Positions 44,026-54,313 of a stretch of DNA of 64,000 nt are shown here, one piece after another. The stretch is taken from contig CAJTDL010000012.1 in assembly GCA_910575035.1 (NCBI GenBank), forward strand, positions 1 through 64,000, in the 5' to 3' direction. Positions within the stretch are counted from its first letter, which is position 1. Each line of letters opens with the position of its first letter. Below the pieces are notes generated by a model. That model saw only the letters and a list, made by a program, of their open reading frames with translations. It ran no database searches and was not told the origin of the DNA. Both the position numbers and the translations under genes were made by a program. The stretch is from Lachnospiraceae bacterium (GTDB taxonomy: Bacteria; Bacillota; Clostridia; Lachnospirales; Lachnospiraceae).

Positions 44026-44112
44026 CCTTATTTCCTCCAATCAGAATTGATTGAGAGGGCAGGAAAAAGCCCCCTCATTTTCCAAAAGGAAAAAACAAGG
44101 GGGCTGAACACC

Positions 44113-44628
44113 TTAAATTTTGTTTTCCATTATCTTTCTCAGCTTCGCAAGGATTTTGGCTTTGCGTTTGTTCACAACGCTCTGTGTCACGCCTAACCGC
44201 AACCCGACTTCCCTCTCGGAAAGTTCCTCAAAGAAGATTGCTCGTATCAACGTCTGTTCACTGTCCGACAACAAAGGCAGGGCGGCTTTCAGCCTGTCCA
44301 CCATCACCGCACGGACAACGGTTTCCGCAACGTCCACCGTTTCATCAATAACGAAGTCAAGCATATTCCCTTCACTGTCTATAAATCCCTCCAATGAGAG
44401 CAGCTTGTGGTTCGTGTCCAGTTTTTTCAGATAACGCCACCGCTCTTTCTCCTTGTAGAAATCTGCGTACTGTTCCCGCACGGCTTCAATCAGACAGCCC
44501 TGCACGGGGATAAACAGCTTGTCCATGTAACTCTGGTCGGCTTGCCTGCGGCGGCAGAAGTCCATATAGGACAGTTCTACATAATTACCACTTTCTTTGA
44601 TATATACTTTTCTTGGTGCATACTTCAC
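44113..44628 (-). CDS. Sigma-70 region-4-like protein C
   Basis: The protein has 171 residues from GTG 44628, 8 bases after GGAGG; the longer frame to 44754 has no site. It has an N-domain like that of A (KVYIKESGNYVELSYMDFCR), an acidic middle and the helix-turn-helix LPLLSDSEQTLIRAIFFEEL then SEREVGLRLGVTQSVVNKRK. It is probably the first-expressed regulator of the row. The gap 44755-45019 holds no gene I can support. Confidence 0.75.
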   Translation of the reverse strand: MKYAPRKVYIKESGNYVELSYMDFCRRRQADQSYMDKLFIPVQGCLIEAVREQYADFYKEKERWRYLKKLDTNHKLLSLEGFIDSEGNMLDFVIDETVDVAETVVRAVMVDRLKAALPLLSDSEQTLIRAIFFEELSEREVGLRLGVTQSVVNKRKAKILAKLRKIMENKI

Positions 44629-45019
44629 CGTACTTTCCTCCAATCTGAATTTTTGAAATGTAAAATCCAGATGGAGAGGGTGGGGAGCGACAGCCAACAG
44701 CAGATACAGCCCTACGGCACAATCCGATAAAAAACGACAAAAGAAAAACCGCAAAGGCTCTGTGACCTCTACGGTTATAGGAGATACATATTCTGTTAAG
44801 CGGAGATTCTACTTCTGGTTTCATGGTGAGAAGTAGCGTTGCATAAGCAGGGATTTTTTTAACTGGCTTCCTGCCATTCCCCGATATGCTATGTATGGAT
44901 AAACTCTGCGTTGTATGAGCAGATAAGTTACTGACCGAAAAAAGGACATAAAAAAATCCCTCCCAACTTCAAAACAGGTCTGGAGAGTGTCTGTTAAGTC
45001 TTTTCGGGCATAGCAATAC

Positions 45020-45056
45020 CGCCCACCACACGCCGTTTTTTTATATGGTGGGCGTT
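45020..45056. terminator. Hairpin downstream of the KTR gene
   Basis: CGCCCACCA (45020-45028) pairs with TGGTGGGCG (45046-45054); the loop contains TTTTTTT. It probably acts on leftward transcription from the cargo genes. Confidence 0.5.
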
Positions 45057-45082
45057 TGCCTTAAAACCTTATGAAATAAAAC

Positions 45083-45126
45083 AGAGCCAACGAACTGTGA
45101 TTTTATTTCACAAGTTCATCGGCTCT
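45083..45126 (-). terminator. Terminator overlapping the KTR stop codon
   Basis: AGAGCC-ACGAACT (45083-45096) pairs with AAGTTC-TCGGCTCT (45112-45126) with small mismatches. The design equals that of the KTR gene of ICE-1, where the stop codon also lies in the stem. Confidence 0.6.
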
Positions 45127-45301
45127 GCATCTGTGTGTCTGGCTCTGTGATGACTGTTATTTTTAAATTTGCTACTTCAATCAATATTTCCTGCCTGCAT
45201 TTCGGGCAGTAGAGAGGATAGTTTTTCAAAACGGTATCCTCCCTAATCCTGTTGCGTGTTTTACTTCGGCAAATTGGACAAAGTATCCATTCCTCAAACA
45301 T
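45116..45301 (-). CDS. Cysteine-rich KTR-domain protein (second copy)
   Basis: The protein has 61 residues with CPICRSKTRNRIRED and YCPKCRQE. The two Cys pairs and the ending EPDTQMQSR closely parallel the product of 9613-9801 (EPDAQTQSR). Again it is the last gene downstream of ABC-transporter cargo. It is probably a zinc-binding accessory of such cargo modules. Confidence 0.8.
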   Translation of the reverse strand: MFEEWILCPICRSKTRNRIREDTVLKNYPLYCPKCRQEILIEVANLKITVITEPDTQMQSR

Positions 45302-45365
45302 TACAAACAGCCCCCTTTATGTATTAAATCAGCATACTGTGGTTACAAGCCAAGACTTTAAATTT

Positions 45366-46106
45366 CTATAAATCTTGTGTCCTAAATTCAAAAATTGCTA
45401 AAATAATTCCAAGCAGTCCAGAGCATAGTATTGAAGCTATACATATATATAGGTATTGACTATTTGCTGGCAGCATTGCAGATATTTGTATAGCAAGCCA
45501 CGGGACAAAACATGCTACTGGAAGCAATTCTTCCGATACTTGAGAACCAGCACATTGCAATAATACGAAAAATAATACAGATAGCATGGTTGGATAAAAC
45601 AAAGTCCGCTGCCTTATAGCAATCCAAATGACTGGTAAAAACGCAATATAACTTAAAAGACCAATTTTTGTAAACAACTGTATTGTAAAACAAATAGCAG
45701 AAGATGTAACTTGTGAATGAAACAAAATTAATGAACCTAAGATTGTCAAGCACTCAGTAACAATCATAACTACTACATACCAGAAAAACCAAACGGTAAT
45801 TTTGCTAAATACAAATACCTTTCTATTTACAGGTGCAGTAATAATATTGATAATTGTTTTTTCTCCATATTCTTTTTGCATTGACTGGGTTATAAAAAAG
45901 CCGCTCATGATAGGCAAAACCAAATTTACTAACATGAAAACTGTCTGTATCCATTCGTGATAATCAATTTTGATTTTATCAAGGAATACAGCTTTTAAAA
46001 CCAATAAAACAGGAATACAAATAGTAAATACAAAACCAATAAAAGCCATTTTATTTTTCTTTAATTTTAAAATTTCCGTTTGAAATGCATTATTCAAATT
46101 TTGCAC
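45366..46106 (-). CDS. ABC-2 permease, bacitracin/lantibiotic-immunity type
   Basis: The protein has 246 residues with six hydrophobic segments (starting AFIGFVFTICIPVLLVLKAV, ending LGIILAIFEF). It resembles BcrB/LanG-like permeases that export or displace peptide antibiotics. It overlaps the ATPase gene upstream by 17 bases, so the two are coupled. Confidence 0.85.
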   Translation of the reverse strand: MQNLNNAFQTEILKLKKNKMAFIGFVFTICIPVLLVLKAVFLDKIKIDYHEWIQTVFMLVNLVLPIMSGFFITQSMQKEYGEKTIINIITAPVNRKVFVFSKITVWFFWYVVVMIVTECLTILGSLILFHSQVTSSAICFTIQLFTKIGLLSYIAFLPVIWIAIRQRTLFYPTMLSVLFFVLLQCAGSQVSEELLPVACFVPWLAIQISAMLPANSQYLYICIASILCSGLLGIILAIFEFRTQDL

Positions 46107-47016
46107 CTCCAGTCAAAGAAGTAAAATAATCTTCTAATGTTTCATGTTTGAAAACTAATGATGATAAACCGATTCCATGAGACACTAAACAATCTGCTAT
46201 TTCCTCTGTATTTAAATTTTCATCATAAATTTCAATACAGTTTTTATCTGTGACGGTATAATTTTTACATTTCATCATATTTTCTAATAATTGTGTGGCT
46301 TTAGTGACAGAATTCACTTTAATTTCAATAAACCTTTTGTTCTTTTCTTCTAATTCATTCATAGAAAATTCTTTCAATAAATGACCGTCATGTATTATCC
46401 CTATATCATCTGCAAGTAAGGCAATTTCAGATAAAATATGACTTGAAATAATAATAGTTTTTCCTTGTTCGTGGCACAATGTCTGCAAGAATCTTCTTAT
46501 TTCAACTATGCCCACGGGGTCAAGTCCATTTGTCGGTTCATCCAATATTAAAATCTCTGGGTCATTCATTATGGCATTGGCAATTCCAAGCCGTTGTTTC
46601 ATGCCTAATGAATATGAAACAAATGGTTTCTTATCCTTATAAGGAAGCCCAACCACTTCTAATGCACTTTTTACAGCATTCTTTTTGATTGTTCCTCGTA
46701 ACCTTGAAAATATTTCTAAATTTTCTGTCCCTGTCAAATAAGAATAAAAACTAGGTGTTTCTATAATAGAGCCTATCCGTGTATAAATACTTTTTTCATT
46801 TCCTTTTAGCCGCTCACCAAAAATTTCTATCTCTCCTTCCGAAATAGAAATAAGTCCAAGAACCATTTTCATTATGGTAGTCTTGCCAGCTCCATTTCTT
46901 CCTAGCAAGCCATATATGCGACCTTTTTTAACATTCAAATTTATTTGCTCAACAGCCCTAACATCTCCATATTTTTTTGTCAGTTGCTTTGTGGCAAGAA
47001 TAATCTGATTTTCCAT
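46090..47016 (-). CDS. ABC transporter ATP-binding protein, BcrA-like
   Basis: The protein has 308 residues. Walker A GRNGAGKTTIMKM near 39, signature YSLGMKQRLGIANA near 134, Walker B EILILDEPTNGLDP near 155, and a BcrA-type C-terminal extension. With the overlapping permease it forms a peptide-antibiotic exporter. The two-component system encoded just upstream is the obvious regulator. Confidence 0.9.
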   Translation of the reverse strand: MENQIILATKQLTKKYGDVRAVEQINLNVKKGRIYGLLGRNGAGKTTIMKMVLGLISISEGEIEIFGERLKGNEKSIYTRIGSIIETPSFYSYLTGTENLEIFSRLRGTIKKNAVKSALEVVGLPYKDKKPFVSYSLGMKQRLGIANAIMNDPEILILDEPTNGLDPVGIVEIRRFLQTLCHEQGKTIIISSHILSEIALLADDIGIIHDGHLLKEFSMNELEEKNKRFIEIKVNSVTKATQLLENMMKCKNYTVTDKNCIEIYDENLNTEEIADCLVSHGIGLSSLVFKHETLEDYFTSLTGGAKFE

Positions 47017-47077
47017 TTTTCTGCCTCCTCTTTCTTTACAATTAAATCACATAAACCTTGCCAAAACCTTGCCGTAA

Positions 47078-47998
47078 TTATGCTTTTTTCATGTTTTTTG
47101 GAAATCTTAATTTAAAAGTTGTTCCTTTTCCATAACCGCTGATTACATTAATTGTCCCATTATGTGCAATCGTCAATTCTTTTGTAATCGCTAATCCTAA
47201 ACCATTACTATTTTCTGTACGTGAAGTATCACATTTATACAAACGGTCAAATATAAACGGTAACTCTGCTTCGTCTATTCCAACACCATTATCAGAGATT
47301 GTTATTTGCACTTCGCTTATTTCCTCAGTAACCTGTACCATAAGCTTGTTTGCATGGCTATGTTTAATCATATTTGCCAACAGGTTATTGATAATTCTAT
47401 CATAAGCATTTTTATCAATCAGAATAAATAACGCTTTTTCTGGAATATCAAAATTGAAATTGATATTATTTCCCTCAAATTTTATTATCCAATCAGCAAG
47501 AACCAGACGTGTTAGCTCACAAATATTTTCTTCTTTAAAATCATAAGTCCACTCTCCAGACTCTAGTTTTAACCAATCAAACAAAGACTGAATATAGGCA
47601 CTTAAGTTTAAAGCCTTTTCTTTAGCAATTTGTATAAATCTTTGTTGTTCCTCATAACTCATAGTATCCTTTTCTAACACCTCTAAATACCCAATAAGGG
47701 TAGATAATGGTGTACGGATATCATGAGATAGGCTGGTAACCAATTTTTTATACGCCTTTTCTGCTTTATTAAATTCTGACAATTTATGCTTATCCTTGAT
47801 TACGATTTCATTGATTTTATAAACAAGGCTGCTTATTTCTGAATTTTCATCAGTAACCAATCGTCTGTCTAAGTTTCCAGAATAAATATCATCAAGAATT
47901 TTAACAATTTCCTGTATTTTTTTCTTGTTTGATAAATTATGGTGAAGCAGTAAAATAATAATAAAGCAGAGAAATATCAGCAGATAAATCATATTCAA
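47078..47998 (-). CDS. Sensor histidine kinase
   Basis: The protein has 306 residues. One N-terminal helix (MIYLLIFLCFIIILLLHH) and a short HAMP-like linker lead to the phosphoacceptor SLSHDIRTPLSTLIGYLEVL (His near 94). N box NLLANMIKHS, G1 ISDNGVGIDEAELPFIFD and G2 NGLGLAITKEL follow. Having no extracellular domain, it resembles intramembrane-sensing kinases that depend on the ABC exporter. It overlaps the response-regulator stop by 4 bases. Confidence 0.9.
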   Translation of the reverse strand: MNMIYLLIFLCFIIILLLHHNLSNKKKIQEIVKILDDIYSGNLDRRLVTDENSEISSLVYKINEIVIKDKHKLSEFNKAEKAYKKLVTSLSHDIRTPLSTLIGYLEVLEKDTMSYEEQQRFIQIAKEKALNLSAYIQSLFDWLKLESGEWTYDFKEENICELTRLVLADWIIKFEGNNINFNFDIPEKALFILIDKNAYDRIINNLLANMIKHSHANKLMVQVTEEISEVQITISDNGVGIDEAELPFIFDRLYKCDTSRTENSNGLGLAITKELTIAHNGTINVISGYGKGTTFKLRFPKNMKKA

Positions 47999-48687
47999 AC
48001 CTCCAAACTGAAACGATAGCCTATTCCGTGAACAGTTTGAATATAATCTATATGAAGTTTTTCATTTTTTATTTTTTTACGCAGTTTGCTAACAAATGAC
48101 ATGATATTCCTATCATCATAAGAATAGTCATTATTCCAAACGTGTGTGTAAATTTGTTCTTTTGTAAATACCTTTCCTTGGTTAGACGCAAGAAAATATA
48201 ATAAATCAAATTCTTTGGCTGTTAAGTATATGGGATTATTATTGATGAGCACAGCCCTTAACAATACATCTATATCCAATCCCTTAAAACTCAAGATTAT
48301 TTTCTCCTCTGCACTATGGTTAAATACTGTAAACCTTCGGATAAGAGATTGCACCCTAGCAATAAATTCAGCTATTAAAAATGGTTTCGTTATATAATCA
48401 TCAGCACCTAATCTCAATCCAGATACCTTATCAATTTCAGAATCTTTTGCAGTCAGCATTAAAACGGGAACATTATTTAACTTTCTTATTTCAGTCAAGA
48501 CATCATATCCATTCATGACAGGCAGCATAATATCCAGAATTACAAGCTGATAATTTTGTGTTTTAAAAGCATCAAGGCCTGTTTGTCCATCATGGCATAC
48601 AATACTATTGAAATTTTCTTTTTTGAGTTCACGCTCTAACAAACTACATAAATCTTTATCATCATCAATAATTAAAATATTTTTCAT
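47995..48687 (-). CDS. OmpR-family response regulator
   Basis: The protein has 230 residues. The receiver has the acidic pair IIDDDKD, phosphoacceptor Asp in LVILDIMLPV (near 52), Thr in MLTAKDSE and Lys in ITKPF. The output winged helix ends YIQTVHGIGYRFSLEV. It should activate the downstream ABC genes. Its start overlaps the small HTH gene upstream by 23 bases. Confidence 0.92.
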   Translation of the reverse strand: MKNILIIDDDKDLCSLLERELKKENFNSIVCHDGQTGLDAFKTQNYQLVILDIMLPVMNGYDVLTEIRKLNNVPVLMLTAKDSEIDKVSGLRLGADDYITKPFLIAEFIARVQSLIRRFTVFNHSAEEKIILSFKGLDIDVLLRAVLINNNPIYLTAKEFDLLYFLASNQGKVFTKEQIYTHVWNNDYSYDDRNIMSFVSKLRKKIKNEKLHIDYIQTVHGIGYRFSLEV

Positions 48688-48883
48688 GCTTATTCAACTC
48701 CATCTGTTTTTTATTTATTTTATATCTTCCATCAGCAGGCTTTAAGGCATTTTTAGGAATTAGCCATACCCGATTAACATTCAATACACCTTCGATTCTG
48801 TTTTCCTTACAAAGCCGCTGCACACGCCGCACTGAAATTGACCAACGCTCAGCAGCTTCCTGTGCCGTCATATACTCAAACAT
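48665..48883 (-). CDS. Excisionase-like helix-turn-helix protein
   Basis: The protein has 72 residues. A MerR/Xis-type winged helix (YMTAQEAAERWSISVRRVQR; IEGVLNVNRVWLIPKNALKP) and a charged tail. Such proteins are recombination directionality factors or small regulators. Its position upstream of a two-component system, and the 23-base overlap with it, link cargo control and excision. The gap 48884-49007 has no gene. Confidence 0.7.
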   Translation of the reverse strand: MFEYMTAQEAAERWSISVRRVQRLCKENRIEGVLNVNRVWLIPKNALKPADGRYKINKKQMELNKHEKYFNY

Positions 48884-49007
48884 AACTTAACCTCCTCAAA
48901 TAGAATATTTTTATTATATCCGTCCAAACGAATAATATCAACAATTAGATTGTAAATCATTACTCTCTAAAAGAAAACAGCAGAGATTTCTCCCTGCCGT
49001 TCTTGCT

Positions 49008-49382
49008 TTATGCAAAAATAATTTCCTCGTTCACAATCTCCCTTACACATGCCCTTATGTTATTGAGCCGCCCTGTCCATTCTAGGGCGTTTTCTGCCTT
49101 TAGCTGTTCTGTTATGCCCTGTACCTGTTTCATGCCATCTATGAGCCTTTCAAAGCGTTCCTGCGCCTGCCTGTCAATGTCGGCAAGGTAAGTGTTCAGC
49201 CTGCCGCTTGTGAGAAGATTGGTGTATGTAACTTTGCGATACTGCTTCAGATAGTCCAGATGCCGCTGTCCCCATGTGCCTATCGGCTGTTCTTCTTCGG
49301 CGGGTACGGTTAAGCACGGGATTAAGTAATCTCCTTGCCGCTCGTATTTGCCGCCCCATTCCTCAAAAATCGTCTTTGCCAT
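49008..49382 (-). CDS. TnpV-like transposon protein
   Basis: The protein has 124 residues from ATG 49382 (MAKTIFEEWGGKYERQGDYL). IGTWGQRHLDYLKQYRKVTY and the helical end (LIDGMKQVQGITEQLKAENA) match the TnpV family of Tn4451-like elements. It lies 55 bases from the IME-2 end. The biochemical role is unknown; the regular location at element ends suggests a part in transposition. Confidence 0.8.
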   Translation of the reverse strand: MAKTIFEEWGGKYERQGDYLIPCLTVPAEEEQPIGTWGQRHLDYLKQYRKVTYTNLLTSGRLNTYLADIDRQAQERFERLIDGMKQVQGITEQLKAENALEWTGRLNNIRACVREIVNEEIIFA

Positions 49383-49437
49383 TGTCTGTTTCCTCCACAT
49401 TCTTTTTTATTTGAATGTCCGCAAAATCCGTTCTACT

Positions 49438-49439
49438 CA
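49438..49439 (-). other. IME-2 attachment core (TnpV side)
   Basis: The helicase codons AAG CCC TCC meet TGA of IME-2 here, giving an immediate stop. TG is the dinucleotide shared with 37162-37161. Confidence 0.7.
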
Positions 49440-52400
49440 GGAGGGCTTCCACGGGCAGTCTACATGGTGCATTGCCGTAATGTGTGTCTGCACGTTTACG
49501 CCCGTCCCGCACTGGTCCGTGGAGCCGATCAGTATCTTCTTTTTACCGCTCCTCATATCCTTGAAAAGCGCCTCCCGCTGTGCATCGGTCTTTGCGTCGT
49601 GTATGAAGGCAATCTCCTCTGCCGGGATTCCCTGTTTCACCAGTTCGGTTTTCAGGTAATTGTAAATGTCAAACTGGCCGCTGTTCTTTATACGCTCCGC
49701 CCAGTCCGGAGTCCATGCCGTTTTCGGTGTGCCGATGTCCGAGAAAATAAGCTGGCAACCGATTTTACCGTCTTTGTTTCCGGCAAAATATTCGGCTGCC
49801 ACATTCGCTGCTACCTTATTCAGTTTCCCATCCGGGTTGTTCGGCGCATCCAGTTCCAGAAGTCTAGCGTCAGTACCTAAAAGCCTTGCCTCCCCTGTGA
49901 TTTTTAAGAAATTGTCCACGCTTGGATCGACGCCGCCTCCATGAATCTTCTCCGCACGTTTCGCAAATTCTTCCATAACCTGCTTCACATACCAGTCCGG
50001 CTCGCTTTCCACGATGATCGGCTTCCCTTCCCTTAATGCAGGCACGGGAAGGTTCAGCATATCGGAAGTCTGCACATCCGCCACTTCACGGAACGAAGTC
50101 ATAAGCTCCGGCACATTTGTGAACTTGTTGAAACGGCTCTTGAACCGGAACCCGCTGCCTTCCACGGTCAGTTCCAGTGCGGTTGTCACCTCACCGAAAT
50201 TCGACGCCCATGAATCGAAATGATAAATACCCATGCGCTCCAATGTCCTCTTCTGAAGATAAAGCTGCATGACATACAGTTCGCACATGGTATTGCTTAC
50301 CGGGGTTCCGGTTGCGAACACAATGCCCCTGCCGTCGTTGATTTCATCGAGGTACTGGCATTTCAGGTACATATCCATTGCCTTTTTGGAACCAGTGCTG
50401 GATATGCCTGATACATTGTTGATTTTGGAAAAAATCGACAAATTTTTAAAATGATGCGCTTCGTCCACCATGACGGAGTCAATGCCCAGTTCCTCAAACG
50501 TGATCAGGTCATCCTTGCGGCTTTCTTCTGTCAGCGCCTTTAGCTGTTCGTCCAGTTTTTTCTTCTGTGCCTCCATCTGCTTGATGGTCCACTGCTCCCC
50601 TTTTTCCGCCTTGATTTCATCAACCGCATAGGAGATTTCCTGTATCTGCGCCTGCAGCATACGCTCTTTCCGCTCCTTTGAGATCGGTATCTTCTCAAAC
50701 TGCGAGTGGGACATGATAATGCAGTCATAATCCCCGGTTGCAATGCGGGATACGAACTGTTTCCTCCTGCTTTTCTCAAAGTCACGCTCCGTTGCCACAA
50801 GGATATTTGCAGACGGGTACAGCCTCATGAACTCCCCTGCCGTCTGCCCCACGATGGACTTTGGCACTACAATGACGTTCTTGTTGGCAAGACCGAGCCG
50901 CCGCTGTTCCATACATGCCGCCATCATGGTAAATGTTTTCCCGGCTCCTACACAGTGCGCAAGCAGCGTGTTCCCGCCGAGAAGGACTCTTGCGACTGCG
51001 TTTTTCTGGTGGTCACGCAGTTTGATTTCCGGGTTCATGCCGGGGAATGTCAGGTGTGAGCCGTCATATTCCCGCAGGCGGATATTGTTGAATGTCTCAT
51101 TGTAATAATCCACATATTTCTGCCGCCTCTCCTGATCCTTGAATATCCAGCTTTTGAACATCTCCTTCATCTGGTTCTGCTTTTCCCTTGCAAGCATGGT
51201 TTCTTTCTTATTTACCTCGTAATGATGTTTACCCTCCCCGTCGTCTATCCTGTCACGTACAGTAACGGTTCGCAGGTTTAAGGTTTCCTCAAAGATAGAA
51301 TAGGCGTCAATCCGTTTTGTGCCGTAAGTCTCCGTTGCCGCAACGGATCTGTTGTCCATGCTTTTTCTTTCAATGAACCAGTTCATGTTATAGCTGTTGA
51401 GTTTTACCTGTATGCCTGTATTTACAAATTGTGACCGTATTGCCCTTGCCCTGGGAGGCGTTTTCAACAGCTCATAGATGAACTCCTCATAATCCTGCGG
51501 CTCAATCCATGTGGTTCCGATACGCACGTCAATTTCAGACGCATCAAGGCGCTCCGGCTGCACAGTTTTCAATGCTTGTGCATTGGCGCCGAATAACTCC
51601 GGGTTCTCTTTCTGGTACACTTCCGCAATTCTTAACTTGTCACGCACGTTTCCGGACAGGTATTCATCCGCCGTTTTCCAGCCCATGTTCAAATTGTCCG
51701 GGTTGTATTCCGTTGGTTCCAGATATACAAGTCCCTCAAGGTCTTTTAAAAGTACCGCCCTCTTTACTTCCGCCTCCGCATCCGGCGAAAGTGTGCTGCC
51801 TTCCGGCAGGCTTTCCATCTCTTTACTGATGTCAGGCTCATAAATGCTCAACATGAACGGGATATTGACTGTCCCGAACTCATTGACGGACACATTCAGC
51901 GCCTCCACCGCCGTTTCCACACGCTCCACCTGATTCTTCGCACGGATCGTCTGCTTGTAGAACATATCCGCTTTTTCCACCCTCCCATCTTCGTCCACAA
52001 CTTCAAGGGAGCATAACAGAGGGTAATCCGCATCGTCACGGAAAGCCTGCCCATTGCCCCGCCCGGTCAGCGGTCCGTATTGTTTCACATAGGCATCGTA
52101 CTTTTCATTAAGAAGTTTCTGCTGTGCAGCCAGTTCCTCGCTGCTGCACCCTTCCGTCTGGATAAAGATAATCTGTCTTGTGATTGTCCTGATTTCATCC
52201 ATATGCCGGATGCGTTCCTCTGCCATAGCCGACACTTCCTTGCGGTACATGACTGAATTTTCACGGTAATAGAGCTTTCCGTCCACAAAGGTATAAGTGT
52301 AATTTTTCACGTCGGGATCTGCCTCAATGATGTCCTCCGTGTTTTCCTCTTCCGCCGCAAGTTCCGCCACGTCGGTTATCCTGCCGGAAAGCTGCCCTAC

Positions 52401-53405
52401 CGCTGTTTCCAGTGCAGATTTAAGATCAAAGTTCTCGTCATGGTTGATGCAGCTTGTGTATTTGCTGCCATTGCCGAACATGCGTGTATCGTACTCCATT
52501 GTTCCGAGCATCATTTCCGGGTGTTCCACAAAATAGGAATTGACCGCAATGCCGTCCTCTGTCCTGCCAAGATGCACCCAGTCCGGCTCCGTCACGATCT
52601 TGCGCTCCCTCTTTTGCAGGAATATGATGTCGCTTGTTACATCGGTTCCCGCACTGTCCTTGAAAGCTGTATTGGGAAGGCGGATTGCGCCGAGCAGTTC
52701 CGCCCGTTCCGCAAGGTACTTCCTTACCGCAGGGTTCGCCTTGTCAAGCGTTCCCTTGCTTGTGATGAATGCCACAATGCCGCCCGGTCTGACCTTATCC
52801 AGCGCCTTTGCGAAAAAGTAATCATGGATACGGAAATTGTGCTTTGCATACTTCGCATCATACAGCTTGTAATCCCCGAAAGGCACGTTGCCCACCGCAA
52901 CATCGAAAAAGTTGTCAGGGTATTGTGTTTCCTCAAACCCCCTTACCTTTATCTGTGCTTTTGGGTACAGCAGCTTTGCGATCCGCCCGCTGATGTCGTC
53001 CTTTTCCACGCCGTAGAGCTTGCTTTCCTGCATGTTTTCAGGCAATGTCCCAAAAAAATGACCGACACCAAGTGCCGGCTCTAAAATAGTCCCTTTACGG
53101 AAACCGAATTTATCCAGTGCGCCATAAACTGCCTGCATGATGACAGGGGAAGTATAAAATGCCGTGTTGACTGTCTCCCTTGCATCCGCATATTCCGACG
53201 TGGAAAGAAGCTCTTTCAGTTCTGCATACTCTTTCTGCCAGCCCTCATTCCTTTCGTCAAAAGCCTGCGCTATGCCGCCCCATCCTACATACCGGGCAAG
53301 CACCTTCTGTTCTTCCGGTGTGGCAGTCCTGCCCTCATGCTCTATCTGCTTTAACAGCCGGATTGCCTCCACGTTCCACTGGTATCTTGTTTTCTGCCTG
53401 GACCT
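49440..53405 (-). pseudogene. Central part of the giant ICE methylase/helicase
   Basis: More than 1,300 codons are open from the IS junction (reading [20 protein letters not shown]) to the IME-2 boundary (DCPWKPS). An N6-adenine methylase domain comes first, with [10 protein letters not shown] near 105 and the catalytic-type motif VGNVPFGDY near 162. An SNF2/DEAD-like helicase follows with [28 protein letters not shown] and the motif V segment [15 protein letters not shown]. It is truncated at the 5' side by the IS3-type element and interrupted at the 3' side by IME-2. Whole relatives exceed 2,000 residues. Confidence 0.9.
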
Positions 53406-53438
53406 ATGTCAATACTTTGGACACAAAAAGTTGAAAGT

Positions 53439-54305
53439 TCATGCTGATTTTTTTAATTCCTCATCCTCCTTTTGCTGGGGTGTCATATAGCCGATGGCAC
53501 TGTGAATCCTTTTTCGGTTATACCAGCCCTCTATGTATTCAAAAATTGCCCTTCGGGCTTCTCTGGAATCCTGATATGTGTGAAGATGGATCCCTTCCTT
53601 TTTCAATACGGAATGAAAGGATTCTATGCAGGCATTGTCATAGGGATTCCCTTTACGGCTGAATGAATGGATCATTCCATGGCTGCCCAGATAACTCTCA
53701 AATGCCTGGCTTGTGTACTGACTGCCCAGACCACTGTGGAGAATGATTCCCTGCGTGTCTCTGGCATTCAGGCAGGCATTCTTTACCGCTTCCACTGCCA
53801 GCTCCGCTGTCATGGATGTCCCATAGGCATACCCGGTAATCTTGCGGCTGCACAGGCCCATTACGGAAGCCAGATAGGTCCATCCTTCTTTCAGCACATG
53901 GGTATAGGTGATATCCGTACACCATTTCTGATTGATGGTTTCTGCTTCAAAATCACGTCCCAAGATATTTACCTTATCATCAGGGACAGCCCCATGGCTT
54001 GCATTGTGGTTATACTTTTTTACCACTACAGACCTCAGCCCTTGTTCTGCCATATGCCTCTGGACACGCTTTACGCTGCAGGGTGTCCCATTGTCATTGA
54101 GGGTACGGCATATTTTGACGGCGCCATACCTCCGTTTTGAATCATCGTAAGCCTGTTTCACTTTATGGCTGAATTCTTCATATTCCTCCTGTCTGTCTGA
54201 GGGTACACTGACCAAAGCTTTGTAATAAGTACTCCTTGGAAATTTCAAAGCACTGCAAAGCTGGGATACCGTGTAATGGTTTAGGTTGTCTTGGATAAAA
54301 GTCAC
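53439..54305 (-). CDS. IS3-family transposase OrfB (DDE integrase)
   Basis: The protein has 288 residues. An rve-type integrase core: Asp in WCTDITYTHVLKEG, Asp-like LHSGLGSQYTSQAF and Glu in ACIESFHSVLKKEG. The second site reads HSGLGSQ rather than the usual HSDxGSQ, so one catalytic Asp is replaced by Gly. This copy may be inactive. It is probably produced as an OrfAB fusion by frameshifting in orfA. Confidence 0.9.
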   Translation of the reverse strand: MTFIQDNLNHYTVSQLCSALKFPRSTYYKALVSVPSDRQEEYEEFSHKVKQAYDDSKRRYGAVKICRTLNDNGTPCSVKRVQRHMAEQGLRSVVVKKYNHNASHGAVPDDKVNILGRDFEAETINQKWCTDITYTHVLKEGWTYLASVMGLCSRKITGYAYGTSMTAELAVEAVKNACLNARDTQGIILHSGLGSQYTSQAFESYLGSHGMIHSFSRKGNPYDNACIESFHSVLKKEGIHLHTYQDSREARRAIFEYIEGWYNRKRIHSAIGYMTPQQKEDEELKKSA

Positions 54306-54313
54306 AATCTCGG

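Larger units (their letters stand above)
37161..49439. mobile_element. IME-2: mobilisable element inserted in the ICE helicase gene
   Basis: The element is bounded by the dinucleotide TG (read on the minus strand) at 37162-37161 and 49439-49438, one of which belongs to the target. The unit is 12,277 bp. Deleting it restores the codons AAG CCC TCC TGC ATT GAA across the junction. Contents fit a Tn4451-like mobilisable transposon with plasmid-like functions: serine recombinase, ParB, MobV, RepA-type helicase, sigma-like regulators, ABC/two-component cargo and TnpV. Confidence 0.9.
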
